A model generated the notes under the pieces. The model was not told where the DNA came from. It did not search any database and was given only the letters and a program-made list of their open reading frames with translations. The translations under genes were made by a program, and so were the position numbers. A DNA stretch of 64,000 bases from Delphinus delphis (taxonomy: Eukaryota; Chordata; Mammalia; Artiodactyla; Delphinidae), in NCBI RefSeq assembly GCF_949987515.2, contig NC_082688.1, forward strand, positions 103,023,893-103,087,892. The letters run 5' to 3'. Below, in pieces: positions 48,260 through 60,790 of the stretch. Position 1 is the stretch's first letter. Every line of letters begins with the position of its first letter.

Positions 48260-50990
48260 GGGAAAAGAAGAGCCCCTGGGAAAGCGTGTGACTTGTGAAG
48301 TGGTGTATTGTCACAGTAGTTTATTTGAACTTGAGACCATTGTAAGCATGACCCAACCTACACCCTATTTTTACATATCCAAGTTCCAGTAACTCTCAAA
48401 TCCAGTATTTTATTCAAACTCTGTTGAGGCATTTTACTAACCTCATTCCCTTTTTGGCCTGTAAAACACTTTAGAATTTCCTAACAGAGTTTACTGTTGT
48501 TTAGAAATTTGCAAGGGCTTCTTTTCTGCAAATGCCACCAGCAGATTATAATTTTGTCAACAATGCTGTTGTCTCCTTTTAGGTACCACCAGACTTAGAC
48601 CTGCATCATTCATGGTATAAATTTTACTCTTGCAAGATAACTCCCATCTTTCTCTTAAAGCAAGACCAGGTTAGCAAATGATATAAAAGCTTTGTTGTTG
48701 GTTTTTTTTTTTTTTTTTTCAAGACAAAGGCAAGCTTCCCTAAGCTTGAATTTATAGTTATTAAAAAAGAAAAAAAACAAACAAAATAGGACACAAGAAA
48801 AAAAAATATCCTGGGCAATAAAAACTTATTTTAAACCAGCTTTGGAGCCACTTTTTGTCTAAGCCTCTTAATGGCGCCTTTTAATTTGTAGGAGGCAAGC
48901 TATGTAAATGATAGGTATAAAATAGAAGAACTCGAATACATCAGCAGATTTTAATACTAGTATGTTATAATGCTGTCTTTTCTATGGTGTAGAACCTTTA
49001 TTTCTGGTAAGGAATGTCTCAGGCCTAGAAATCTATGAAATTGCTTTGGGGACTTCTGTGTGCGTGTTTGGTATTTTTATGTTTATTAGCTGCATGTGAA
49101 TTTTTCGTGGCTTTGATTTTTCTTTTTTCTTTTTTTCTTTTTTCCTAAGAGGCTTTGGAGTGAGTTCCAATTTGTGGTATAAATACAGGCTTCTTGTTTT
49201 AGGAAGCATCACTTACACTCTGAAGCCTTTAAACTCTGAAGATAACTGTTTCAGAGTTATTTCAAGCACTTGGGCAACTTTGAAAACCAGACTTGGGTTG
49301 TGGGAACAGTTGACAGAGTTCTGAAGAGATGCCATTGGTTTTCTTCTGCTCTCTCCCTTTCTCATGTTTACTGTACAACCTGCCCAAGGCGATTCCTGTG
49401 ATTGTGCAGGCGCCAGCCATTTCCTTCTCCTGTAGCCATCTTTTCAGTTATGTTCAACTCCTGAAGTTCCAGAACACTCAACAACTTCCTCTAATGATAT
49501 ACCTTTTGGTTCCTTTCTCAAATGTGAAGCTTTAGGACCAAATTGTTAGAAAGCAACAGATTTACCCGTCATTTCAAGTAGGTTTATTGACTTTCTGAAC
49601 ACACAGCATGATTCTGAAGGATACTATTATATGTTTTATATATAAATAATTACTGTTTATGGTATAGGCATTGAATATTTAGAGAACCATTGTTAATTTG
49701 AAGGCTAGCAATCTATTCAGTAAATAAGGAGCATCAGGTTGACTTGAATAAAAGCACTCTGACCAGCAGGTTTGCTAGTTTGCAGAAACTACCTGAGTCT
49801 TTTCTCTCTCACATGAAGTTTTGTAAAGTTGATGTGTTATAGTGGAAAATAACATACAGATTAAACAAAAAATTAATTTCTGACTCTCGTTTTTTAAGAA
49901 TGTAGCTGGCTGTCTTTAAGAAAGATGAGATATCCAGATAGTCTTCTGAATTCTTTGACTTTGTTTTTCTTTCTAGATTTTGGTGTCTAAATAATTTTGG
50001 ACATTTTTTTATTATTCCTTGTTTCTATCTTATTCACACATCTGATAACGTTTGATTTGCCTTCTGTAACCTATTTATTTCAAGTCTTCATATTTCTTTG
50101 GGAAGAAAGTAAATCTGCTGGCCCGCTGACTTTGAAAAGTCTGAATAAAATTGGAAAGGCCGGTAAAGTTAGGAGAACTAAAGAGCTAAACAGTTCTAAT
50201 ATACAATTTGTATTACAGTTGGTATCATGGGAGGAAAAAGTAAAATTATACTTAAAGAAAAGCAGCTTTTTACAGGCAACACATTACTCTCTTTTGAAAT
50301 TCAGTAGTGATCTTGTCAGGTGTGTGGCTGAATTTGGGTATATTTGTGGGGTTTTTCCAACATTGAAAATAAATTTAGTCCTGCCCTTTTTCTTAAAATA
50401 GCTCTGAAATTTTGGACTATTACTTAAAACATGAATACATGATCACAGTAGAACTTAATCGTAAGATGAAATCATGCAGTATTTATTGATAACCCTAACA
50501 TCTGGGATAAATGTTTATGCTCCTACCCAGATTTGTGTTGAATGGAAACAGATTGTGTGATTGGAAAGGAGAATTCGACAACTAACAGTTGACATTTTTA
50601 AGATTAATGTTTAGAAAGCTTTACACCTGTTTACAATTTGAGGACGAAAAGGCAGTCTTCATTTTTCTTATGTTTGATGAAAACTGGCTTAAGATATTTG
50701 TAAATATAATCAAGAGCAAAACTGCACAAACTTGCACATGGAAAAGTGTGGCAAGTTCCTTTGATTGCAGTAAAAACATCTACTGTTCTAAAACATGAAA
50801 ACTGAAGACTTAGATGATGAATTTTCAAGTGAACCAGTTGTTGAAATTATCGGAATTAACTGAGCCAAAGTGATTATGCATTCTTCATCTATTTAGTTAG
50901 CACTTTGTATCATTATATACAGTTTACAATCCATGTATAACTTGTAGCTACAAACATTTTGTGCCATTAAAGCTCTCACAGAACTCTTTC
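48260..50990 (+). other. BNIP3L: BNIP3L 3' UTR (end approximate)
   Basis: Non-coding continuation of exon 6, about 2.7 kb and AT-rich. It contains a T18 tract (48702-48719), a 7-bp perfect hairpin (48731-48748), an A-rich tract (48763-48777) and several AUUUA-type pieces. Candidate internal poly(A) signals AATAAA lie at 48817, 49747, 50144 and 50368. The last strong signal is ATTAAA at 50966, and the text around it resembles the end of human BNIP3L mRNA, so I take the end as about 50985-50995. No interspersed repeat is obvious inside, unlike the introns. Confidence 0.8.
50966..50971 (+). terminator. BNIP3L: Distal polyadenylation signal ATTAAA of BNIP3L
   Basis: ATTAAA in the context TTTGTGCCATTAAAGCTC, followed by a CACAGAACT segment and then TTTCTGTCAG (GU/U-rich) within 30 nt. 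This fits a mammalian cleavage site at about 50985-50995. Upstream AATAAA hexamers could serve as proximal sites and give shorter mRNAs. Confidence 0.75.
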
Positions 50991-51539
50991 TGTCAGTACG
51001 TTATTTTATGTCCCGTGTGTTGCCTGGGAGTTCAGGGGAAAGGAGGCCTTACCTGTCTACATACACGTTTTCCATAGTTGAGTTCCTCAAATCCTAGAGG
51101 GACTGCCAGTGTGCCGATCACGTAGGAGCGGACGATATTCCTGCCCTCCTGAGGCCGCTACACTCGGGAGACAGCCACCACGTGATGTAATTATTTATCA
51201 TGTATGAGGTACAATGGGGCCATGACCGTCAGAGCATTTGTTCTGCCAGAGGGCCTCAGGGCTCACAGAGGAGGGGGTCTATTGTAGGATGAGTTAAGTG
51301 TTCAACAAATGCAAAAGGGAATTACAAGCAGGCCTGCGGCTGACACACGTGAAAATACATTCCGGAAATAACGAAGCTCACTGTGGCTGGAAAACGTGGT
51401 GGGTAGAAGGACACTGAAAATGTAGTGAAGTGTCGAACCAAACTGAAGTTTACGTGCCCTCGGTGGTTGAACTTATTTGGTTAGTCATTGGGTTACTTTT
51501 GAGGGGTTTATTTAAAGCAGGGAAATGCTTGAAGACTTA

Positions 51540-52700
51540 AGTTGTAGATGGTTATGAAAGTGAAGCAAAGAGAACCAGAGGCCAGGAGACCTGTGAGTTC
51601 TCTGAGGAAGGAATAGGAGCCTGCCCTCAGCTGTAACCCTAGGGATGGGAAAGGTGGGCTGGGGTAGATTCGGGAGACAAAGCCGAGTCAGTGGTAAGGA
51701 GATGGTTGAGAAAGGAAGAAGGCATGTGACATCAATGTGACGGTGCCATTAACTGAGAAAGTGAGGACCAGAGGAGGAATGGTGTGGTAGGGGGAGAGAA
51801 AGATGATTTCAACTTTGAATACATTTGACCTGGTTTGAACATAACCAGCAGACACTTCTTATATAGAACTAGAACTCAGGAGAAAAGTCTGGAATGGAAA
51901 TGGAAACACACGCTGAGACACGCATGTGTATGTTTGAAGATTTGGCCATGAGAACAGATGAGAGAAGTTGGCAAAGTCGTGGGGAAGGGCAGCATTTGAA
52001 GACTGAGCAGAAGAGAGTGATGTAAATAGGTGAGTGATGTAAATAGTGTGGTAGGAGAACCACCCCTCGCCAAAAAGAGGTGGTAACCAAGCCTGTCCAA
52101 TTTAGTGGTTAAAGAGGGTGAACTGAAGGGTAGCTCTTGAACTGGGCAGTTGAATCACTGCTGATCTTTGCAAGAGCATTTCTGTCGGAGCAAAAGACGG
52201 GTCCCAGGTTAAACTGAATTGGGTCAATGAATGAATAGCAACTAAGGAGTGTTGACTTTTCTTAGTCAATTTGGAGATGAAGAAAGTGAAGGGGAAGATT
52301 TCCCAGAGGAGACCGGATGGTAGGATTGTTTGCTTAGGTTGGGATATAGAGAGAGGAGGAATGAGTTTGTAGGCTAAGGAGGAAGTGCAAAGGGAAATAT
52401 TGAAGACGCGGGGGAGCCGATAAAAAAGTCCTGGAGGGAGTCGGCAGGATATGTTAAGGACTCAGAGGGGAGATTTACCTTGGAAAGGGGGAGAGGGACT
52501 TTTGGAATCACTCAAAATTCACAAGACCCAAATACTTAGAATAGGAAATAAAGAGGTAGGTGAGAAGAGGTGGAGATCTGTGAAGAGGTGAAGGAGCAGT
52601 AAATTGAGGGAATCCACATCTGACGGGCTCCGTTCTCTCCATGAACACTAGGTCTTTGAAGATGAGGATGGTGGTGGAGGCTGAAGGGGGATGGAACTGT
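51540..52700. repeat. GA-rich ancient interspersed repeat, copy 1
   Basis: Purine-rich text with phrases such as GTGCCATTAACTGAGAAAG and GAACTAGAACTCAGGAGAAA. It resembles a diverged mammalian repeat whose family I cannot name. A second copy of the same kind lies at 58280-59240 (GAGTCTGGAACTCAGAGGAA). Confidence 0.45.
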
Positions 52701-53501
52701 TTTCCATCAATATCTCCTGATCTGAAAGGAGCCGGAACTAAAGCTGAGACTCCTGGAGCCTTTGAATTGCTCTTGGCATCTTTCCCCAGTGTACCTTGAT
52801 GTTGAGCAGGCTGGAAGCCCAGACCGGGCTCTGCCACCTTTCAGCCTAGTCAGGGCTTTTGAGATTTCAGCTGTCTTGGATTAAACTAAATGATCTCTTG
52901 GGACTTTTTAATCCTATAATTGCTGTCAGTAAATTACAGTTCAGTCTAAAAAGCAGGATTGAGAATGGCTGAATGACGAATAGGCATTAGGAACATCTTA
53001 TAAGTGTTACTTTATATTAGTGGAACAAGAAAGCGTGTTTTTCTGAGCGTCTCCTTTATGCCTCTTGGTAAATGGACAAGATAACAAACCAGAATGCAGA
53101 GGAAAAGCTATGAATTCTGGGTGCAGATGAGTGAGGATTCCAAATCCCAAATGATTTACATCTTTAATCAGTAAGCCCCATTCCTGACATTTAAACTTCC
53201 ATGTATTAGCCCTGGGATGATTTATTGTACCTCTGCTCTACGAGGGGTATGAAGTTCAAAGTCATAATCACTTTTCTAGATTAATTATAAAATTTAATGA
53301 AGTTTTTGGAGTGGGGAGAAAAATTTGTAAAGATTACCATGTCATCGACTTCATTTATTATTATTTCTCACTTAGAAACACAAATATAAAGGTCATGAAA
53401 TGAGCCAGTTTATAAATTCAAATCAAGGGAAAAATAGTTTCCGACAAAGGCCTCATTTCTCCGGCTAAGACAGAAAGCGCTCAGCCATAAGTCAATGGAC
53501 A

Positions 53502-53855
53502 GGGCTTCCCTGGTGGTGCAGTGGTTAGGAATCTGCCTGCCAACGCAGGGGACAAGGGTTCGAGCCCTGGTCTGGGAAGATCCCACATGCTGCGGAGCAA
53601 CTAAGCCTGTGCATCACAACTACTGAGCCTGCGCTCTAGAGCCTGTGAGCCACAGCTACTGAGTCTGCGAGCCACAACTACTGAAGCCCGCGTGCCTAGA
53701 GCCTGTGCTCCACAATGAGAGGAGCCACCACAATGAGAAGCCGGAGCACCGCAACGAAGAGTAGCCCCCGCTCGCCGCAGCTAGAGAAAGCCGCGCGCAG
53801 CAACAAAGATCCAACACAGCCAAAAATAAGTAAATTAAATAAATTAAAAAAAAAG
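53502..53855 (+). mobile_element. Extended long-form SINE, downstream of BNIP3L
   Basis: GGGCTTCCCTGGTGGTGCAG start with several repeats of the CACAACTACTGAGCC unit in the middle and an A-rich tail. The duplication AAGTCAATGGACA / AAGTCAGTGGACA lies at 53489-53501 and 53856-53868. Confidence 0.93.
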
Positions 53856-54289
53856 AAGTCAGTGGACAATGACGAGTCCTATAAATAACTGGAAAGAGCT
53901 TTTGAGCTGTTTTCAAGGGTTTTGAATAAGAGCTAATGGATGGTGAAGCTGCTGACCTATTCTTAGATTTTGAAATGCAAATTTGAAGTTTGCCTAAGTG
54001 AAATGAGGCTGGAAACTTGGGGTGAGGGGAGAAGGGTTACAGATTACATCAGAAAATATTTGCTTACCACTTAGTAAAAGATACACCCCTGCAGTTCCTA
54101 GCATTTTTTGAAATGCTCAACGAACAAAAACGTCTTTACTTCCTCAACCTCGATGAATTTGACTTCCACTTAATATCCTGTCCTCTACTTTCACTACTAG
54201 CATGAATATGGAAAAACTGTGGATATATTGAATAAGGAAAGAAACCACAGGTTTTTTTTAAAAAGAGCTCCAAAAGTGATTCTGCTGCA

Positions 54290-55230
54290 CGGCCAAGATG
54301 TGGACTCACTGACCCACAGGTACATGGGAAGGATGCCCACAGCTGCAGATCTCTACTGGACTTCAGGCCTATGTATCCAGCTACCACGGGCATTTTAAAC
54401 TTATGTCCTAAACTCATCTTACCCATCTTTCCTGCTGTGTACCCATCTTCTTAGGTTGTCTGGGAATCACACGAGTATCCCTTCAGTTGCCCAAACCAGA
54501 AACTTGCCAATTATTTTCCTTCCCCACTTCGCCAGTCATTCACCATGGCCTGTTAATTCCACCTTCAAAATAGCCCCACCTACTCCTCCCCACTTTCCCC
54601 TACCTTAATCCAGGCCTCCCCCCAACCCCCTTTGTTGGGCCACTGCAAGAGCTTCCTGACTGGTCTCCATGGCAGCCAGAGTAATTGTTCTAAAATACAA
54701 ATCCGATCAGACCACGGTGTCACCCTTAAATGGTTCCCCGTTGTCTTGAGGGCAAAGTTAAAGTTCTCTAAGGTTGCTGCCAGGCCCTTCTTCATCAGGC
54801 TCTGCCCGTCTCAGCCTCACGTCTCCCTTGGCTGTACTCCACTCCCTCCCCCAACACAGGTCAGACTGAACAGATCTTCACGCTTTTCTAACTCCTGGCC
54901 TTTGTGAGTACGGTTTCCTCTGCCAGGATAGCCCTTTCCCCACCCCTCCCTCTCACGCTTCATTTTTCAGGGCAGCTCAGCGTTCATTTCCTCTGAGAAA
55001 TCTTCTTTGACGCCTGTCACACACACTCCACAGCCAAGTGGACTGAGTGCCTCTCCTGTAACCTTCCAGAACAGTTGGCATTTACCTCCATTGTGGCACA
55101 GTTCACCCTGAAATATGATCGTCTTTTTCCATGTCTTCTGCCCTCATAGACCTTGAGGCCAAGTTAAGCCCTGTATCTGGCTTGTTTTCCACCATGTCCC
55201 AGAACTGACGGTGCTTGTCGCCGCATGCAT
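54290..55230 (+). repeat. Long L2 segment (ORF end and 3' UTR)
   Basis: AGAGCTTCCTGACTGGTCTCC, GCAGCCAGAGTAATTGTTCT, CAGGCCCTTCTTCATCAGGC and TCAGCGTTCATTTCCTCTGAG are classic L2 landmarks in the correct order, about 900 bp long. Confidence 0.85.
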
Positions 55231-55837
55231 GCTAAACATAGTGAAAATTACCGAATTTTGTTTTCAACACACACACACAGCTAGTTTCAGGCTAGTTTTA
55301 TTGAATTTACCTGAAGTGGAATAGCAAGTATTTGGAGATAACTTAAGAATTCGGAAGGATTGTACCCTAGGGAAGTTGCATAGAATGGCAGCAGATTTTT
55401 GAAAAACTTCATTTTGGAGAGAGAAGAGGAAAATGTTTAAAAAACACTTAAGGGAAAGAGCAGAGCTTGTGGAAACCTGAAATCTGAAGCAACAGGGGTC
55501 CAACTGATTATTTAAACATCTGGTTAAACCTAGAATCTTCTCTTGTATCCTAGCTAGGTTGCCTTGTGAGTTCTGTGTTAGAACTGTCACATGCAAAAGC
55601 AGCTCCGTGTCATCACTGGTTTTAAAAATGGGATTAGAGCTACCACAGGGTTGGCTTGCGTCATGTTAAACGTGAGACTTACTACTTTTCACCTTGTAAC
55701 ATTGTTTATGGCTTGGGATTGCATTAGATGGCTTGAAATGAGATGGCTGGCCATTGGAGGTGTTCGGACTAAAATTCAGCCTACAGAAAATGGTGTGGCA
55801 AGTTTGAGACTTTTTTTTTGTAAAGGTTGTACTCCAT

Positions 55838-56155
55838 TTATAGTTATTATAAAATATTGTCTATATTCCCCGTGTTGTACCATATATCCTTGTAGCTTAT
55901 TTTGTACATAATAGTTTGTACCTCTTCCTCCCCTACCCCTATGTTGCCCCTCCCCTGCCACTGGTACCCACTAGTTTGTCCTCTCTCTCTGTGAGTCTCT
56001 TTCTTTTCTGTTATATTCACTAGTTCGTTGTATTATTTAGATTCCACATATGAGTGATATCGTACAGTATTTGTCTCTCTCTGTTTGACTTATTTCACTT
56101 AGCATAATGCCCTCCAAGTCCATCCATGTTGCTGCAGATGGCAAAATTTCTCAAG
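55838..56155 (-). mobile_element. L1 3' end, minus strand
   Basis: Plus-strand cues: TGTACCATATATCCTTGTAGC, TTAGATTCCACATATGAGTG, CTTATTTCACTTAGCATAATG and TCCAAGTCCATCCATGTTGC. This is the complement of the L1 ORF2 end and 3' UTR. Confidence 0.85.
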
Positions 56156-56879
56156 ACTTTTAAAAAAATCAGTGTTTCTAACAAGTTATCTCCACTGCCT
56201 GTTGAGGAAAACTGCATCTGGTAAGGATTTTCTTTTTGCTGAGCATTGCGGTTGCTGTTACTTCATAGAGTCCTATAATAGATGATTTTATAGATGAAGG
56301 AACCAGGGCTCAGAGGTCTTAGATAATTCACCCATATCACACCATTGATAAATTACAACACTGAGATGCCAATTTAAAGCAAAATCACTTTCCAGGGCTC
56401 TTTTTAAATCAAGCATCTGGGGTTTCTTAGTTTTTCTGAAATAATTCTGAAGTGTCCATTTATATCCTGAAAATCACAGCTTCTAACCAAAACATTAGAC
56501 TTCTGCAATAATTAAATTTTCTTGAAAATACTTGTCAACGGTTCTAATGGTAGATCTAGGAAATAACAGAATCAGATCAAACCCTGGGCAGTATTATCAG
56601 AGTGAGTGGCATATTTTGTTATATTTGGCAGCACTAACAATCCTTGTGCAAAGATAGATTTTAAGCTTCAAGCCATCCATTGGGGCACCACCAAGTTCTG
56701 CTTCATGAATAAATCTGAAAAAAGAAACCCATACCCATTTCAACCATTTCTGAAAGTTAATTTTCATATCATCTGTGCCTTTATCCATGTTATTATGTTC
56801 CTGCCAAAGAATCTATATTTTGGGTGGGTTGTAATTCAGGCTGAGAACAGTGTGAAGAAAGATGGGTGGGATGGGGGAG

Positions 56880-57003
56880 ATGGGGGGGGAGGTCCAAGAG
56901 GGAAGGGATATATATGTATGCATATAGCTGATTCACTTCGTTGTATAGCAGAAACTAACACAACATTGTAAAGCAGCTATACTCCAAAAGAAAGAAAGAA
57001 AGA
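56880..57003 (+). mobile_element. Short L1 3' end with (GAAA)n tail
   Basis: GATTCACTTCGTTGTATAGC and ACACAACATTGTAAAGCAGC are followed by CTATACTCC and then an AAAGAAAG microsatellite (56984-57003). A strongly 5'-truncated insertion. Confidence 0.8.
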
Positions 57004-57892
57004 AGCTCAGTATCACTGGCTTCTGAAACATGGCCGTGTTAGCTATGTGATTTCATATACAAATCACTGTTTGGGGTGAGTAGTAAGGGGCAAGGGAAGG
57101 ATAGGTTGGAAGGAAATATGAAAACTTTGGGGGAGCATTTAGCAAGGGCCAGAAATGGAATCTTGAGCTCTTACATTCTTTAATCCTCACAACAGCTCAT
57201 TTGTTGTTCTTGTGATCTTACAGAAGAAAAAATCTAGGTTCAATAAATGACCCAGATCTCACCTACGTTTTTGCTCATAGAACAACTGCTGAATCCCTTT
57301 GGGTTTTAGTCTCTAGCCTGGTGACCCTTAGCTCCAGGTGAACTGTCCTTCCCATAATGCACACTCCCCGGTTGCTGAGTCAACTTTTTATCCTTTGGTG
57401 GATGTGATTTTTTTTTTTTTTCTAGTGGGAAAATCAGGTATTCATGCGGTGAGCACAGTCGTAAAGGAATTTCCAATATCAACAAATGCAGTGTTTTCCA
57501 AACTTTGGTTTAACCTTGGTGATTTTTGCCATTTAAATGTAAGGTGAATGTGAATTTTAAAAATCATTCTCTGTAAGAATAAAGGCTCTTCAGTCCACAA
57601 AGGCACCTATGACCCTTTTATTTCATGCATTCTTTTAACCAGAGAATATTCATGGTGTACATGCTCCGTGCCAAGGACTGCTCTGGGACGCCAGATTAAT
57701 AGCTGCTGCATTCATTAATGACCTCTGACTAGTGGATGCTGGTATAGTCTGATGCACATGGCGTCTATTAACAAGCTCATTACAAGTGACAGAATCATTG
57801 AGAGGACTGGAGAGCCACTCCTCTGAACTAATGAAACTGCTGAACCCCCAGGCACTACATTTTTCTTTTGTTTTCTTTTTAACGGATGGTCA

Positions 57893-57975
57893 TTTATTTT
57901 ATTTTTTACGATTTTTATTGGAGTATAGTTGATTTACAATGTTGTATTTGTTTCTGTTGTACAGCAGAGACATTT
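57893..57975 (-). mobile_element. Tiny L1 3' tail next to a SINE
   Basis: TTTTTATTGGAGTATAGTTG and then TTACAATGTTGTATTTG is the complement of the last 60 bp of the artiodactyl L1. A SINE in the same orientation follows at 58001. A similar 30-bp tail is at about 27090-27120 in intron 1. Confidence 0.7.
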
Positions 57976-58000
57976 TTCTTTCTTTTTCTTTTTTTTTTCC

Positions 58001-58108
58001 CAGCCACGCCCCCATGATATTCGGGATCCTAGTTCCCCAACCAGGGATTCAACCTGCACCCCGTGTAGTGGAAGCGCAGAGTCAAACACTGGACCGCCAG
58101 GGAAGTCC
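58001..58108 (-). mobile_element. CHR-2-like SINE, minus strand
   Basis: The minus strand begins AGGGACTTCCCTGGCGGTCC, with the B-box region near 58045. It joins the small L1 tail before it. A pyrimidine-rich stretch at 57978-58000 is its tail. Confidence 0.88.
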
Positions 58109-58279
58109 CTATAGTGGCTTAAAACAAAATCTGTGGTTGTGGAGATGGGGGAAAAGTGGATTTGAGGAATATCCAGGAAGTAAAATCAATAGGTTGGAAT
58201 GCATGATGGGCTATGTCACCCAAAGATGAAAAGGGTTACTCTTAGGTTGCTACCAGGTGATGGTTCCATTTCCTTAGGG

Positions 58280-59240
58280 ACAGCAAGGCTAGTGGTTCAG
58301 AATGGGATTGAGGGCTTGTCAGATAACCCAGCAGACATGTGCACGAGGTCACTGGATAGATGAGTCTGGAACTCAGAGGAAAGAGCTGGGCTGCGGACAC
58401 AGAGTTTGGTCTTAAACAGCAAAAGGATGGTAGATGGAGCCGTGGAGTAGGTGCTATGATCTAGAGGGATAGAGTGAAAGAGAAGAAGGAAGGTCTAGAA
58501 AGAGCCCCAGAAAATGGCAACACTGAAAGATTTGGACAGAGGAGAAGCTAAAAAAGAGGTTGAGGGGCTTCCCTGGTGGCGCAGTGGTTGAGAGTCCGCC
58601 TGCCGACGCAGGGGACACGGGTTCGTGCCCTGGTCCGGGAAGATTCCACATGCCGCGGAGCGGCTGGGCCCGTGAGCCATGGCCGCTGAGCCTGCACGTC
58701 CGGAGCCTGTGCTCCGCAACGGGAGAGGCCACAGCAGTGAGAGGCCCGCGTACCGCAAAAAAAAAAAAACGAGGTTGAAAAGGAAGAGCCAGGGAGGAGG
58801 AGGAAAGCCAGGAGTGGGAACCGAGAGGGGCGCGTACTTATAGAGCCGCGATGCCAAATGTTGTTTCAAGGTCTATTTACATGAGGGACTGCAGAGCATT
58901 TGCTGGTTTCATCAACATGGAAACATTGATTGGATCCACAGCCCCACTGGAAGATGGCTGGTGTTGGGGGCTGGACTAGAGAGCTTTGCAGAGCAGGAGG
59001 AGGAATGGGGACAGCCCTTTAGGGGACACGTGGCCACGGAGGAGAAGAAAGAGATGGGATGATGACTGGGGGATAGGGACTTGAGGGAGGTTTTTTTTTT
59101 TTTTAAGCTGAACAGGTTTGAGCATATTTAAATAGTAAGAGAAGGATGGAGTAGAAAAAGAAGTGGAAGGTGAAGGAGAGATACAAGTGGGCAGGGTTTT
59201 GCTCTAGTCTCTTTTTGCTCCATTAAGATCAATGGCCCTG
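58280..59240. repeat. GA-rich ancient interspersed repeat, copy 2 (split by a SINE)
   Basis: Shares its phrase order with 51540-52700 and is interrupted by the SINE at 58564-58770. No coding content is recognised. Confidence 0.4.
58564..58770 (+). mobile_element. Short-form CHR-type SINE
   Basis: GGGCTTCCCTGGTGGCGCAG start and poly(A) end; perfect 8-bp flanks GAGGTTGA at 58556-58563 and 58771-58778. Confidence 0.94.
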
Positions 59241-59412
59241 AAAAGGAGGAAGCTGCCTCGGAAGGTCTCCCTGAGACCCTCTCCTCCAAGCCCCTATCGC
59301 ATAAGGCCAACGTGTTCCCCGCCTTGGGGGGTGGGGCACTTTTCCTGAGCCCAGTGATGCGCTTACCTTCAACACCATTAAACCAACAAATATTACTTGT
59401 AAAGCGATTTTT

Positions 59413-59480
59413 GGGGGGAGGTCGCACCTTGCAGCATGTGAGCGTGGAGCCCTAACCACTGGACCGCCAGGGAAGTCCCT
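59413..59480 (-). mobile_element. 68-bp mini-SINE with perfect target duplications
   Basis: The minus strand reads AGGGACTTCCCTGGCGGTCC and about 20 further bases, then jumps to the SINE 3' end (CATGCTGCAAGGTGCGACC and C-rich/A-rich bases). The 12-bp duplications AAAGCGATTTTT are perfect (59401-59412 and 59481-59492). The tRNA B-box region is missing. Confidence 0.88.
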
Positions 59481-60273
59481 AAAGCGATTTTTTCAAGGCA
59501 TGTGTGAAACTACATCCAACCTTGCAATCACACCTGGTGTGTAAGTTTGAGAGCACAAGGCAGAAAACTAAACTGGTCTTCATAATCCAGGCAGAGGAAT
59601 TTGGGGTGAGTGTAGAGGTCAGATCCCTAGGGGATGGAGGAGGAGGAAAGAGGCCACAGATATTCTCTAGCTGAGAGGGACTTTGGAATGTAAATCTCTT
59701 TTTCCCAAACAAAATCTCCAGTGAAGTCTGCCCTGCTTGTTCCAGAGACTAAGTGGATTATTTGGGGGGGCACTCAAAGAGATGTTGTATTTCACAACTA
59801 GGTCAAAATTGTAATTCAGAGAAAGCTGTACTTACCGGATAACTTGTTTTTCTCCATTAAAAAAAATTAGGCTTCATTTACATAAAGTAAAACTTTTTAG
59901 TATACGGTTCTTCGAGTTTTGACAAATGCACAGTCATATAACTCCCATCATAACCAAGATACCCGACAGTTCCATCACCCATCCCCCAAATTCACACATC
60001 CTCATACTATTCATATTATCCTCATGTTAAGAACAAATCCTGATTGGAAAACTGGAAACGCCCTCAGTCAATGGTAGTTCTGATTGCTTATCCCCAAAAT
60101 GATGGGAACAGGCAAAGAAAGTTAACACGGATTTAAAAGTTATACTGGGGTAATTGCAAGTGTTGAATGGAGTTGCAAACATGCCTTTAAAAATCACTTT
60201 ACAAGCAATATTTATTGGCTTAAGTGATATTATAAGGAGCTCTTTCCAACCTGTTCTAAGCAAATCAAATAGA

Positions 60274-60790
60274 TTTTTTTTTTTTTTTTAAAGAAAGGAA
60301 AGCTATATCCACTCTCAAAACAGGATAACATACAGAGACCCATGCAGAGGTGGAAACTGCGGGGCCTTCTGGGCTCTAGTTCAAAAGCAGGCAGTGGAGC
60401 TGGAGATGGGGAGTCGCAACCCTCACAGGGGGTGCATGCAGGGCCAAGGTCAGCCAGCTCTGGAAAGCTGGTGTCTGCGGGGCAGAGAACGCAGAGGACG
60501 GCCCCTGCGGACACTGCATCATCAGCCCCGGCTGGTAGGAAGCTGAGGCCGTGGGAGGAGGAGCCAGCCTCACAGCCGAGCTGCAGCAGAGGGAGCCGAG
60601 CGGGCACCGCCAAGGTCACAGTGGAGGAGACTCCGCAAAACACGCAGGCGCGGAGGCCCCTGTGCTGCGTGCCCAGTAAAGACCTCCGGCCTTGCGGGAG
60701 CCTCCAGACCGTGCAAAACGCCAAGATACCTAACGCTAAAATCACGGGGCCAACACAGGCAGCCCTCAGATGATGGGTTCCAGAGGGAAT
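60274..60790 (-). pseudogene. GC-rich island ending in poly(A): possible retrocopy, source unknown
   Basis: About 500 bp are much richer in G, C and CpG than the flanks. On the minus strand the island ends in a run of 17 A (T on plus, 60274-60290). GCAAATCAAATAGA (60260-60273) and GCAAATGAAAGACA (60791-60804) agree at 10 of 14 and could be a target duplication. Both strands are open over more than 400 bp, but I recognise no protein. A hydrophobic run (GPVILALGILAF) is read on the minus strand. No poly(A) signal is seen before the A-run. It could instead be a CpG-rich regulatory element. Confidence 0.35.

Noticed and set aside
60342..60773. 143-codon plus-strand frame as a gene
   Set aside because: Low-complexity Ala/Gly/Ser content in a GC-rich block that is open on both strands. 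There is no recognised domain, splice signal or conserved start, so it is kept only as a finding.
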